DNA of 64,000 nucleotides, taken from positions 341,782 through 405,781 of the forward strand of contig MKUW01000007.1 of the NCBI GenBank assembly GCA_001899005.1. Reading direction: 5' to 3'. Shown here piece by piece: positions 36,214 to 44,899 of the stretch. Position 1 is the stretch's first letter. Each line of letters starts with the position of its first letter. Position numbers and translations under genes: made by a program. The notes below the pieces were generated by a model, which saw nothing but the letters and a program-made list of their open reading frames with translations, made no database searches and was not told the origin of the DNA. The DNA comes from Chloroflexi bacterium 44-23 (GTDB lineage: Bacteria > Chloroflexota > Anaerolineae > Anaerolineales > Anaerolineaceae).

Positions 36214-37778
36214 TGATTAATATTTTCTTTAAGCATTTTCTCTTTTTTAGATCCAGTCATATACAAGCCTAGCTGCTCTCGATTGGCACCCTTTGCATCC
36301 ATTTCGGCAACCAACTCCCCTGCATACATCACACCAATCCGATCTGACAGTGAAAGAATTTCATCCAGTTCTGCCGAGACTAGCAAGACCGCCACACCTT
36401 TATCGCGAGCCTCAATGATGCGTTTATGAATATATTCGATGGAACCGACATCTAATCCACGAGTAGGCTGATTAATGATCAAAAGATTAATTGGGCGGCT
36501 TAATTCCCTGGCAATAATAACCTTTTGCTGATTCCCTCCGGATAAATTGCTGACTAAAGCATCCCGAGAAGGTGTGCGGATATCAAACTCATCGATCTTC
36601 TCATCTGCATTTTCCTCAACCTTCTCAGGGTAGATCACCCATCCATTAGAAAATGGAGGTAAGTAATAGGTTTGCAAGACAAGATTCGTAGCAACAGAGA
36701 AACCGAGAACTAAGCCGTGCTTTTGACGATCTTCTGGCACATGTGCGGTACCTACCAAGGTGATCTGACGTGGTGAGGAATGGGTCACATCCTTGTTCAA
36801 GATTATGATATGACCAGAATGCGGTTGCATTAATCCTGTGATAGCCTCAATTAACTCTGATTGTCCATTTCCCTGCACCCCTGCAATCCCATAGATTTCC
36901 CCTGCTCGTAATTGCAAGCTAAAATTCTTAACTACCATCACCTCACTTTTTGACTTTATAGACAAATCCTTGATATTCAAAACGACTTTCCCTGGGTGAG
37001 ATTGACCTTTTGTGGCTGTCAATAGTACCTCCCGGCCAACCATTAATAGCGCTAGTTCTTCGATCGATGATTCAGCAGGGGTAGTATGCCCGACAACTTT
37101 TCCATTACGCAATACGGCGATTCGATCGGCCACTGCCAGAACTTCTTTAAGTTTGTGGGTAATAAAAATGATAGACTTTCCCTGTTTGATCAATGATCGC
37201 ATAATTTCAAAAAGTTCCGATGTTTCCTGAGGGGTTAAGACTGCGGTGGGTTCATCTAGTATCAAAATATCTGCACCCTTATACAAAACTTTCAAAATCT
37301 CTACCCGTTGAGCCTCGCCTACGGAAAGATCTTCAACCACTGCATCTGGATTTACTTGTAAACCGTATTTATTTCCTAGTGCAATTATTTCCTGCCGCAC
37401 AGTCTCACGGTCTAATTTTGAAAGCTTTCCAAATGCATTTCCTTTGGTTTTTTCGTCTCCCAACATGAGGTTTTCAGTAACGGTCATGACAGGCACGAGC
37501 ATGAAATGCTGATGTACCATGCCTATACCAAGGCGAAGAGCATCATTGGGGTCTTGAATAACAACCTTTTGTTGGTTGATCAAAATTTCACCTTGGTCAG
37601 CTTGATACATACCATAAAGGATCTTCATCAAAGTCGATTTTCCAGCTCCATTTTCTCCTAACAAAACCTGAATTTCTTGCGGATAAAGATCAAAATAGAT
37701 TGAGTCATTCGCCACTACTGATCCAAAACTCTTAGTGATATTGTGCAAGCTTAAGATGGGATCTTTATTGTTTTTCAT
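36210..37778 (-). CDS. BMP-family nucleoside ABC transporter, tandem ATPase (operon 2)
   Basis: 522 residues from ATG 37778, which has GGGGAAA upstream; a longer frame would run 43 bases further into the permease gene. Tandem ABC domains: first Walker A LGENGAGKST, signature LSVGEAQR and Walker B ILILDEPT; second a degenerate GVQGNGQSE with signature LSGGNQQK. It is a paralogue of the ATPase at 20093-21646. Neighbouring add and phosphorylase genes make nucleosides the likely cargo. Confidence 0.92.
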   Translation of the reverse strand: MKNNKDPILSLHNITKSFGSVVANDSIYFDLYPQEIQVLLGENGAGKSTLMKILYGMYQADQGEILINQQKVVIQDPNDALRLGIGMVHQHFMLVPVMTVTENLMLGDEKTKGNAFGKLSKLDRETVRQEIIALGNKYGLQVNPDAVVEDLSVGEAQRVEILKVLYKGADILILDEPTAVLTPQETSELFEIMRSLIKQGKSIIFITHKLKEVLAVADRIAVLRNGKVVGHTTPAESSIEELALLMVGREVLLTATKGQSHPGKVVLNIKDLSIKSKSEVMVVKNFSLQLRAGEIYGIAGVQGNGQSELIEAITGLMQPHSGHIIILNKDVTHSSPRQITLVGTAHVPEDRQKHGLVLGFSVATNLVLQTYYLPPFSNGWVIYPEKVEENADEKIDEFDIRTPSRDALVSNLSGGNQQKVIIARELSRPINLLIINQPTRGLDVGSIEYIHKRIIEARDKGVAVLLVSAELDEILSLSDRIGVMYAGELVAEMDAKGANREQLGLYMTGSKKEKMLKENINQ

Positions 37779-38901
37779 ATGGTTTCCCCACAGCTGCCGG
37801 CCCAACTGCGCGCTTAACAAGACCAGTCAATACAATAATTGTTAACACATAAGGCAACAAACCTAAAAATTCAATCGGAACTGAAACCTTAGGAAACTCA
37901 ACTTGGTTGGCTAAATATAGGATTGTCAGACCTAAAGTAAAAATTCCCCCAATTAAAAATGGAGATTTGCCCTTAGTGGAGCGGTTGCGCAGCCTGTTAA
38001 TACCCCATACAATGCTGGTTAATATGACTGCCAGAGCAGCCACTACCACCAACGCATAAAGATGGTTTATATCACCGAATTGAAGGCGGACGCCTAACGC
38101 TTCTGAAAAACCAAATAAGATTGCTGCACCAAAAGCACCTATCGGTGACCATCTACCGAAAATCATTACAGCCAATGCAATAAAACCACGGCCTGAAGTC
38201 ATTAACTTCTGAAAGCGGCCCACACTTTCGAGCACCATGATAGCACCACCCAGACCCGCTAAAGCGCCGCCTAAAATAACGTTCAAGTAGCGGGTCTTAA
38301 TCACATTGATCCCTACCGAATCAGCGGCTTGTGGGTATTCACCCACCGAACGCAGTCGTAATCCCCAGGGAGTATTAAAAATTGCATATTGCAAAAAAAG
38401 AACCAGAGCGAACATAAGATAGATCATGGGTTGGTGTTCAAAGAAGATTGGCCCAAGGATCGGGATTTTAGACAGGAGGGGAATTTTCCATACAGGGAAA
38501 ACTCCGACGCCTGACAAATGGGTGGGGTCTATATATGCATTTGCTACGTAATTGGTGAGACCGACGGCGAGCAGATTAATCACTGTGCCACTGATAACCT
38601 GATCTATTTTGTAGTGGATTGAAAGAATGGCATGCAGTCCAGCTACCAGAGCCGCGCTAATAATCCCAACCAGAAGACCAACCACTAAAGAAACATTTGG
38701 GTTGAACACACCACCTGTCCATTTAGAAAACAGTGCTGAACCCATAAACGCCATGAACGCACCAGTCAACATCATTCCTTCAATCCCAATGTTGACTACG
38801 CCTGAACGTTCACTCATTAAGCCACATAAGGCACCATATATGAGTGGAGCTGCTTTGATAATTGCCAGTGACATGAGCGAGACAAGAAGGATGCTCGTCA
38901 T
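37765..38901 (-). CDS. Nucleoside-type ABC transporter permease (second subunit, operon 2)
   Basis: 378 residues from ATG 38901, chosen because GGGAGGAG precedes it and it follows the upstream stop by two bases. Family motif LMSERSGVVNIGIEGMMLTG near residue 32; about nine to ten hydrophobic spans, longer at the C-terminus than its paralogue in operon 1. Its last codons overlap the ATPase start. Confidence 0.9.
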   Translation of the reverse strand: MTSILLVSLMSLAIIKAAPLIYGALCGLMSERSGVVNIGIEGMMLTGAFMAFMGSALFSKWTGGVFNPNVSLVVGLLVGIISAALVAGLHAILSIHYKIDQVISGTVINLLAVGLTNYVANAYIDPTHLSGVGVFPVWKIPLLSKIPILGPIFFEHQPMIYLMFALVLFLQYAIFNTPWGLRLRSVGEYPQAADSVGINVIKTRYLNVILGGALAGLGGAIMVLESVGRFQKLMTSGRGFIALAVMIFGRWSPIGAFGAAILFGFSEALGVRLQFGDINHLYALVVVAALAVILTSIVWGINRLRNRSTKGKSPFLIGGIFTLGLTILYLANQVEFPKVSVPIEFLGLLPYVLTIIVLTGLVKRAVGPAAVGKPYEKQ

Positions 38902-38903
38902 GC

Positions 38904-39947
38904 TTATTCTCCTCCCCAACTTTGGGTGAGATTCACACTGTCTTCCTTGCTTGGAGCGGGGAGATGATAAAGAGAGCGGATGATCTGGTTGGCAGCAACA
39001 AACATAAGAATTAATCCTTGTAACAGAGTTATGATATCAATTGGAACTTTGGCACGCAATTGCATTAAACGAGCTCCTGCATCCATCGCTCCAAAGAGTA
39101 ATGCAGAAAAGACAACGCCCACAGGATGAATACTGCCAAGAACGGCAACCGCCAGACTGTCAAAGCCATACCCCACATTAAAACCAGTAGTGAAGTTATA
39201 AGGGGGTATGCCCATTACCTGAATAGCGCCAGCCAAACCTGCCAATCCGCCGCTCAACGCCATGGTTAACACAATATTTCGCTTCACGTTGATCCCTACA
39301 TATTTGGCGGCGTGCAAATTTTTACCAACAATTCGGATTTCTACCCCTAACACAGTTCTGAACAACAAGAAATATACACCTGCTGCTAAAGCAAGAGCAA
39401 TGACAATCCCCATATGCAAACGAGTGTCGGAAATAAGAAGAGGAAGGCGAGCAGATTCGAATAATGAGCGTGTTTCCGGTACTATACTTAAGGGTTTCCG
39501 CAGAGGGCCGTTAGCCCCAATTGCCCAAGTAATGATCCGTAACACGATGTAGTTCATCATAATCGTGGTAATTACCTCATGCGCGCCATGCCAAGCTTTT
39601 AGGTAACCAGAAAAAGCTGCTAACAAAGCTCCGGCGAGCGCACCAGCTAGCATTACCAAGGGGACGTTGATGATCTTAGGAAGATCAAAATTGGTACCTA
39701 CCAAAACGGCTACAATGGACCCGATAAATAATTGACCTTCAACTCCAATGTTAAATAAGCCTCCCCGAAAAGCTAAAGCAACACCCAGCCCTGCGATAAT
39801 CAAAGGAGTCGCTTTAACAACTGTTTCAATCAAGTTGTCCCGAGTGCCAAATGCACCTACTGCCAAAGCCGAAAAAGCTTTGATAGGTGAGGCTCCTGAT
39901 AATAAAATGGCAATGCTGGATACCAACAATGCGGTAAAGATCGCCAA
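38904..39947 (-). CDS. Nucleoside-type ABC transporter permease (first subunit, operon 2); N-terminus uncertain
   Basis: A permease with the motif FRGGLFNIGVEGQLFIG and about eight spans, paralogous to 23736-24866. The listed TTG start has no ribosome-binding site and lies inside the first hydrophobic segment. The same frame continues upstream with good homology to the operon 1 permease (KLTAILTNIGIPVL) to an ATC at 40025, which has GGAGG six bases before it, but no ATG, GTG or TTG. Either ATC is used, or a base is wrong near the six-A run, or the gene has lost its start. Confidence 0.82.
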   Translation of the reverse strand: MAIFTALLVSSIAILLSGASPIKAFSALAVGAFGTRDNLIETVVKATPLIIAGLGVALAFRGGLFNIGVEGQLFIGSIVAVLVGTNFDLPKIINVPLVMLAGALAGALLAAFSGYLKAWHGAHEVITTIMMNYIVLRIITWAIGANGPLRKPLSIVPETRSLFESARLPLLISDTRLHMGIVIALALAAGVYFLLFRTVLGVEIRIVGKNLHAAKYVGINVKRNIVLTMALSGGLAGLAGAIQVMGIPPYNFTTGFNVGYGFDSLAVAVLGSIHPVGVVFSALLFGAMDAGARLMQLRAKVPIDIITLLQGLILMFVAANQIIRSLYHLPAPSKEDSVNLTQSWGGE

Positions 39948-40050
39948 TACCGGTATACCAATATTGGTCAGTATGGCAGTTAATTTGGTCTTCTTCCCAA
40001 GTTTTTTAAAACCGGATTCTGCGATGACACACCTCCGATCAATTTACAAG

Positions 40051-40082
40051 AAGGGATGGAAGACATGTATCCTCCATCCCTT
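40051..40082 (-). promoter_or_regulatory. Intercistronic hairpin between bmp and permease genes (operon 2)
   Basis: AAGGGATGGA and TCCATCCCTT form a perfect 10-bp stem with a 12-base loop, directly after the bmp stop. No T-run follows. It probably stabilises the bmp message, like the hairpin at 21674-21699. Confidence 0.7.
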
Positions 40083-40104
40083 TGTCGACTAGGAATTAAA
40101 AGTT

Positions 40105-41229
40105 CTAGGGATTGACTGGTACGCAGAAAGTATTTGGATTTGAGCCTTCAAATGGCACACAGGGGTCGATTTCACCGCTTGCTAGTTTTTTGGCAATGTC
40201 TTCCAATTTTGCTTTCACTTCGGCTGGCACCTGCGCGTCAAGGTTGTGATATGGAGCTAGCATTGATGGTCCAAATGTATCGCCTCCAGGAAAAGTACCT
40301 TTAGATACAGCGACGATCAGGTCACTGACGCCGGTAACAATGTCTTTCAATGCGCTGGTGATAATACAATCTTTTACCTCGGGTAATGTGAGGAAAACAT
40401 CCATGTCTGTTCCGATCACCAAAGCACCCTGGTTACAGGAAGTGATCATAGCACCATTCGCCGTCAGGCCACCTGCTCCGTAGACTACATCTGCACCTTC
40501 AGAAATCAAGGCTTGGGCAGTTTCAGAGCCAAAAGTAGCGTCACCAAAACAGACATCAATTGAACCGGGGTGATATATATCGATGACTTTAGCATTCGGA
40601 TTGACGAATTTGACGCCGTTATAATAACCTACTTCGTAGCGGGCTACTGCAGGAATGAATTGGCAACCGAAAACTCCGCCAACCACGTTTGATTTGGTCA
40701 TTAAACCGGCGGTAGCACCAGCTAGGAAGCCGCCAATATCTTCATGGAAATTCAAGCCGGTCACATTAGCTAAAGGAGCAGGCGCAAAATTTTCGTCCAC
40801 CTGTTGTTGATCGACGCCAATAAAATATACATCTGGATTTTCGGTGGCTATCTTACGGGTAATCTGACCCATAGCAAAACCTGAAGTGATGATGATGTTA
40901 TAACCTTCTTCCACAAATGAACGGATGTTAGTCTCATAGTCAGCACTATCTGTGGTTTCAATGAAGCTAATGCAGTCTTTGGCTAATCCCAAAGCTTTGG
41001 CGCCTTCCTCGACGCCAGTCCAGCTGGCTTGATTGAAGCTCTGGTCATTAATCTTGCCCACATCGCTTACAAACCCGATCTTATATGCACACCCTTGGGG
41101 AGCTTCTTGAGTGACGGGTTGGTCTACCGCCGTGGGTTGTTTCGTTTGGACTGCAGGACTGCATGCCGCTAAGGCAAGACTCAGGATGAATAGCAGGGCA
41201 AACATGGTAGTGAAATATTTCTTGAACAT
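40105..41229 (-). CDS. BMP family ABC transporter substrate-binding lipoprotein (operon 2)
   Basis: 374 residues. The signal peptide ends with the lipobox LAAC near residue 23. The Bmp/PnrA fold shows YKIGFVSDVGKINDQSFNQA, the family N-terminal motif, then IITSGFAMGQ and VIGTDMD. AGGAGA precedes the start. The very typical DxGxINDxSFNQ motif makes this a better PnrA-like purine-nucleoside binder than the operon 1 protein. It should be the most abundant component, in line with the hairpin that follows. Confidence 0.93.
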   Translation of the reverse strand: MFKKYFTTMFALLFILSLALAACSPAVQTKQPTAVDQPVTQEAPQGCAYKIGFVSDVGKINDQSFNQASWTGVEEGAKALGLAKDCISFIETTDSADYETNIRSFVEEGYNIIITSGFAMGQITRKIATENPDVYFIGVDQQQVDENFAPAPLANVTGLNFHEDIGGFLAGATAGLMTKSNVVGGVFGCQFIPAVARYEVGYYNGVKFVNPNAKVIDIYHPGSIDVCFGDATFGSETAQALISEGADVVYGAGGLTANGAMITSCNQGALVIGTDMDVFLTLPEVKDCIITSALKDIVTGVSDLIVAVSKGTFPGGDTFGPSMLAPYHNLDAQVPAEVKAKLEDIAKKLASGEIDPCVPFEGSNPNTFCVPVNP

Positions 41230-41270
41230 TATCTTCTCCTTCTCATTGAATGTTGGGTGATTAACCCAGG

Positions 41271-42116
41271 TTAATATTTTGGAAAATACCGAATGGCGTA
41301 ATCAAAATCGGGTTGGTATTGGGCACTGATCTGATCATATCCTTGCGTCTCGTAAAGATAGATCGCTTCCAGGGCAGCCTTGATTGCGTCTTCCCAGCCT
41401 TGGATCAATCCAGTATTTTCACGGTCATAAATAACATCACCGGTTGCCAGATTTCCAGACACGGCACACACCATTCCAGATTTTAACCCACGCATGTGCG
41501 CAATCACATAGATTGCGGAACTTTCCATTTCCATATTGAGTACCTTGTGATTAATGACCATGCGTTGCAACTCAGGAGTTTCTCCATAAAAAGCATCAGA
41601 CGAAGCACTTAAACCGATAAACAATTTACCAGCGTGATTTTTCTGGGTAATAATAGACGCTTCGATCAGCGCCTTTGTTAAAAAATAATCAGGCGTAGCC
41701 GGGAAGCTATCATGGGCATAATATTTCGTCGTTCCCTCGAGGCGCATTGCCCCAGTGCTGACTACTAAGTCGCCAATGTTCATGCCTTTTTGGAGTGCGC
41801 CAGTGCTGCCTACCCGAATAAAATGAGTAGCACCAACATTAGCCAGTTCTTCAACGGCGATTGCGGCCGAAGGGCAGCCCATACCAGTGGAGGTGGCACT
41901 TACCCGAATGCCTTTATAATCACCAGTCCAGGTACGGTGTTCACGGTGAAAAGCAACCTCATGGGCATTATCTAGGTATTTTGCAATGCGCAGCACTCTA
42001 TCAGGATCACCCGGAAGCAAAACATACTTACCAACTTCTCCTGGTTTTACTCTGATATGATATTGAGGTTGTCCTTTTGTTTGGGAGGATTTGTCAACCA
42101 TTTTCAAATCTGTCAT
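41271..42116 (-). CDS. Nucleoside phosphorylase, uridine phosphorylase-like
   Basis: 281 residues from ATG 42116 (AAGG six bases upstream). The PNP/UDP family 1 fold shows YVLLPGDPDRV, FHREHRTWTGDYKG, STGMGCPSAAIAVEEL, FIRVGSTGALQ and NMEMESSAIYVIA with the ribose-binding Met-Glu. The GTxGALQ and GDPxR features favour uridine phosphorylase over hexameric PNP, but specificity is not certain. It cleaves nucleosides to base and ribose-1-phosphate. It is the first gene of operon 2, directly behind the operator. Confidence 0.88.
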   Translation of the reverse strand: MTDLKMVDKSSQTKGQPQYHIRVKPGEVGKYVLLPGDPDRVLRIAKYLDNAHEVAFHREHRTWTGDYKGIRVSATSTGMGCPSAAIAVEELANVGATHFIRVGSTGALQKGMNIGDLVVSTGAMRLEGTTKYYAHDSFPATPDYFLTKALIEASIITQKNHAGKLFIGLSASSDAFYGETPELQRMVINHKVLNMEMESSAIYVIAHMRGLKSGMVCAVSGNLATGDVIYDRENTGLIQGWEDAIKAALEAIYLYETQGYDQISAQYQPDFDYAIRYFPKY

Positions 42117-42172
42117 ATTCAACCTTGATCTAAAGATTTGGGATTTTACAAACAATTATCATTCTGATCATT

Positions 42173-42218
42173 ATCATATAAAAATCTGATGACAACTTCA
42201 ATCACAAAAATTGTGATT
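42173..42218 (-). promoter_or_regulatory. Promoter of nucleoside operon 2 with overlapping palindromic operator
   Basis: On the minus strand TTGAAG (42201-42196), a 17-base spacer, and TATGAT (42178-42173). The palindrome AATCACAAAAATTGTGATT at 42200-42218 (8-base arms) overlaps the first bases of the -35 hexamer, a position suited to repression. Confidence 0.7.
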
Positions 42219-42815
42219 TCTCCAGGTGGTTTAATTGTCTATAAACGCATTAAATTGGTATGTTGGACTAGCTTACAGATTGGAATCTATCTATAAAGCC
42301 ATTAGAACTTATGGAAACTTGCTAGATCAAAGTATACAAGTACGACACTTTGTCCTGCTGAAATTTCTGACATTCGCCTATGTTGGTACAATCTGTAAAA
42401 AATGGATTGAGCTTCAGGGTTTTTCTATCCTACCCATTGACTATGCATTTACCTACGATTTCGCTTATAAATTGCCCTTGGTTTTGTAAGATTGCCCAAA
42501 TTCATTGGGGAATTAAGTAGTTTGCGGACAAAAGACCTGTCAATTACTTAAAACTGGAATTACCAACAATTGAATTAGGACTGCTCGTCAAGTGTTCTTT
42601 GAAAATAAACGAGTTAACCTTGAAACGCAATAATAGATTTGTGAGCTCTTTTAAAGAATATTATTCGAAAATTTTTGTGATAACTCCTGAAATTATATTT
42701 GAAGTGGACTGCAAATGAGTAAGCTCTAAAAAAGCATAGAAGTTTGTTTTTTATTCATTCCGCAAATATCATATAATACCCTTTGTTCGTTCATTCTTTT
42801 TTTTTGGGAGTCATA
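42219..42815. other. Intergenic region upstream of the PRTase gene
   Basis: Nearly 600 bases with no recognised gene. An 84-codon plus-strand frame at 42235-42489 lacks a ribosome-binding site and any known motif, and begins next to the operon 2 operator, so I do not call it. A TATAAT at 42772-42777 may be the -10 for the PRTase gene. The rest shows nothing I can support. Confidence 0.5.
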
Positions 42816-43367
42816 ATGAAACGCAAAACGTATTCAGTAAGTATCGCTGGTTTAAAACGCAACTTGCCTTTGTTTGAAGTAAAGCCGGGATTGAAAATTG
42901 CAGTCCTGAACATTCTGGGTGATACAGAATTGATAGAAGCCAGTGCGAGAGCTTTATTAAGTAAACTGGATGGATTGACTTTTGACATAATTGTTACGGC
43001 GGAATCGAAGAGCATTCCTTTGGCGCATGTTATGTCCTCTTTGAAAGGAGTTCCGTACATCGTTCTACGGAAAGCGTATAAACCATATATGGGGAATGCG
43101 ATTCAAGTCCAGACAAATTCCATTACAACCAGCAATACCCAGTTGTTAATTCTTGATGAAAAGGATCAGCGCTTAGTTCACGCAAAAAAAGTCTTGATTG
43201 TAGATGATGTTATTAGCACTGGATCAACTTTGGAAGGCATGCGCAAATTAATGGAGATGGCCAAAGCGGAAATTATTGCTGAGGTGGCTATTCTTACAGA
43301 AGGAGATCCCGATCAATGGAAAACTATTGTTTCGCTGGGAAATCTCCCATTATTTTTTGATAAGTAA
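42816..43367 (+). CDS. Phosphoribosyltransferase, adenine/xanthine PRTase-like
   Basis: 183 residues from ATG 42816 with GGGAG six bases upstream. The PRPP-binding motif VLIVDDVISTGSTL lies near residue 124, and the early loop IIVTAESKSIPLAH fits the type I PRTase PPi loop. The closest resemblance is to adenine phosphoribosyltransferase-like proteins. Purine base salvage would fit the nearby nucleoside operon, which produces free bases. The exact base cannot be told. Confidence 0.82.
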   Translation: MKRKTYSVSIAGLKRNLPLFEVKPGLKIAVLNILGDTELIEASARALLSKLDGLTFDIIVTAESKSIPLAHVMSSLKGVPYIVLRKAYKPYMGNAIQVQTNSITTSNTQLLILDEKDQRLVHAKKVLIVDDVISTGSTLEGMRKLMEMAKAEIIAEVAILTEGDPDQWKTIVSLGNLPLFFDK

Positions 43368-43380
43368 AAATAGGTATCGA

Positions 43381-43412
43381 GTTTAAAATTAGGGGCAGAG
43401 TTTTTTTTAGGG
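43381..43412 (-). repeat. Dispersed intergenic repeat, copy C
   Basis: On the minus strand TAAAAAAAACTCTGCCCC followed by TAATTTTAAAC, matching the core of copies A and B in inverted orientation. It lies between the PRTase gene and the end of the galactokinase gene. Confidence 0.45.
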
Positions 43413-43450
43413 CTTGTCCACATATCTTTTTGAATAAGGTACTATTTGAC

Positions 43451-44896
43451 TTAATCGATTGGTGACTTGCCATCGGTCAAACTTGATGTTTGGTTGCGCC
43501 ATTGCACCGTGACTCCATTACTGGCTTTACAAATATAGACTTCGATTTCGGAGCCCGTATTAAGATAATAATCCCGTTTAATATCATCCATAAACTTGTC
43601 TGCAGATTCTTGTAAAACCAATGAGACTGTACAACCGCCGAAGCCTGCACCGGTCAGCCGCGATCCAAAACAAGAACGATGCGCATTTGCTATTTCCACC
43701 AGAGTATCGATTTGTGGAATACTGACTTCATAAAGATCTCGCAAGGAGGCATGCGTAGCCTTCATCAATTTACCAAATTCCACGATATTGCTTGATTTTA
43801 AAGCTTGAGCAGCCAATTTTACGCGCTGGCATTCTTCTATCACGTGTTTTGCCCTTTTGTACGGTATTTCAGCAAGGTTCTTTCCGAATTTAGCAAATTC
43901 TTGCGGGCTGACATCACTCAGGTAGTTGATCGAAGGTGAGAATTCTTTTAATTTCGAAAGTGCCTCCTCACAGGATGCTCGCCTTTCATTGTATTCAGAA
44001 GTTGCCAGGTTTCTTTTAATCTTTGAATCTGCAATTACGATGGCCACATCTTTTGGCAAAGGCAATATCTGCCATTGTAAGGTCGCGGTGTCAAGGTATA
44101 GGGCCGAATTGGCTGCCCCATTGGCACTTGCAAATTGATCCATAATTCCGCAATTGACGCCTACATATCTTTGCTCTGCCTCTTGTGAAAGCAGTGCCAA
44201 TTGCAAGTTATCCATTTTCCACATTCCAAATTCTCGTAAAAGAGCTGCAAAAGCAATTTCTATGGCTGCAGAGGAACTTAATCCAGAGCCAATAGGAATA
44301 TTGGACTTAAACAGCGAATCAAAACCATTAATTTGATAATTTTGTTTATGAGCGATATGAATAACTCCTGCCGGATAAAGAGCCCAGTCTGGAAGTGGGT
44401 TGCCTTGTATATCCATTCTTGATTCAATTGAGTTCAAAGTCAAAACAACATTTTGATCCATATCGAGTGCGTTTACCGAAAATTGTTGATCGTTTCTGCG
44501 ATTTGCCCAGAGTGAGACGGATCGATCGATTGCAACTGGCAACACCGGTCCGCCATTGTAATCAACATGCTCCCCCAGCAAATTTACTCTGCCTGGAGAA
44601 TTGACAAAATAATTGTATTTGTCAAAATACAATCGGTCACACATGTTCGTCAGCCTCCCCCTGGAAAGGTTTATTTTTTGATTATGTGTTAATTTCTTTA
44701 ATTGTACTTCACGTTTTCTCGCGATTTTATCATCCCCATAAGATTCCCAATAGACGACTTCGACCGGCGAATGAACCTTTGTGTAATAAGCTCCTTTTCC
44801 ATGCAGGTGCTGCTTAAATCTTCTTTTGATATTTTTTGTCCAGCCGGTATAAAAGGCATTGTTATCACACAAAATGAAATAACAATAAGCTGGCAT
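43451..44896 (-). CDS. galK: GIY-YIG nuclease domain fused to galactokinase
   Basis: One 481-residue frame holds two unrelated domains. Residues 1-80 are a small GIY-YIG nuclease of the YhbQ type (CYFILCDNNAFYTGWTKNIK, then KREVQLKKLTHNQK with the catalytic Glu). From residue 85 it is a complete GHMP kinase with galactokinase motifs NSPGRVNLLGEHVDYNGG, PIGSGLSSSAA and TGAGFGGC. An internal ATG at 44644 has GGGGGAGG nine bases upstream and would give a normal 397-residue GalK. So GalK may be made alone as well as fused. GalK phosphorylates galactose to galactose-1-phosphate. Confidence 0.88.
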   Translation of the reverse strand: MPAYCYFILCDNNAFYTGWTKNIKRRFKQHLHGKGAYYTKVHSPVEVVYWESYGDDKIARKREVQLKKLTHNQKINLSRGRLTNMCDRLYFDKYNYFVNSPGRVNLLGEHVDYNGGPVLPVAIDRSVSLWANRRNDQQFSVNALDMDQNVVLTLNSIESRMDIQGNPLPDWALYPAGVIHIAHKQNYQINGFDSLFKSNIPIGSGLSSSAAIEIAFAALLREFGMWKMDNLQLALLSQEAEQRYVGVNCGIMDQFASANGAANSALYLDTATLQWQILPLPKDVAIVIADSKIKRNLATSEYNERRASCEEALSKLKEFSPSINYLSDVSPQEFAKFGKNLAEIPYKRAKHVIEECQRVKLAAQALKSSNIVEFGKLMKATHASLRDLYEVSIPQIDTLVEIANAHRSCFGSRLTGAGFGGCTVSLVLQESADKFMDDIKRDYYLNTGSEIEVYICKASNGVTVQWRNQTSSLTDGKSPID

Positions 44897-44899
44897 TTG

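Noticed and set aside
42235..42489. 84-codon plus-strand open frame
   Set aside because: No ribosome-binding site, no recognisable motif, and it starts just beside the operator and promoter of the opposite operon.
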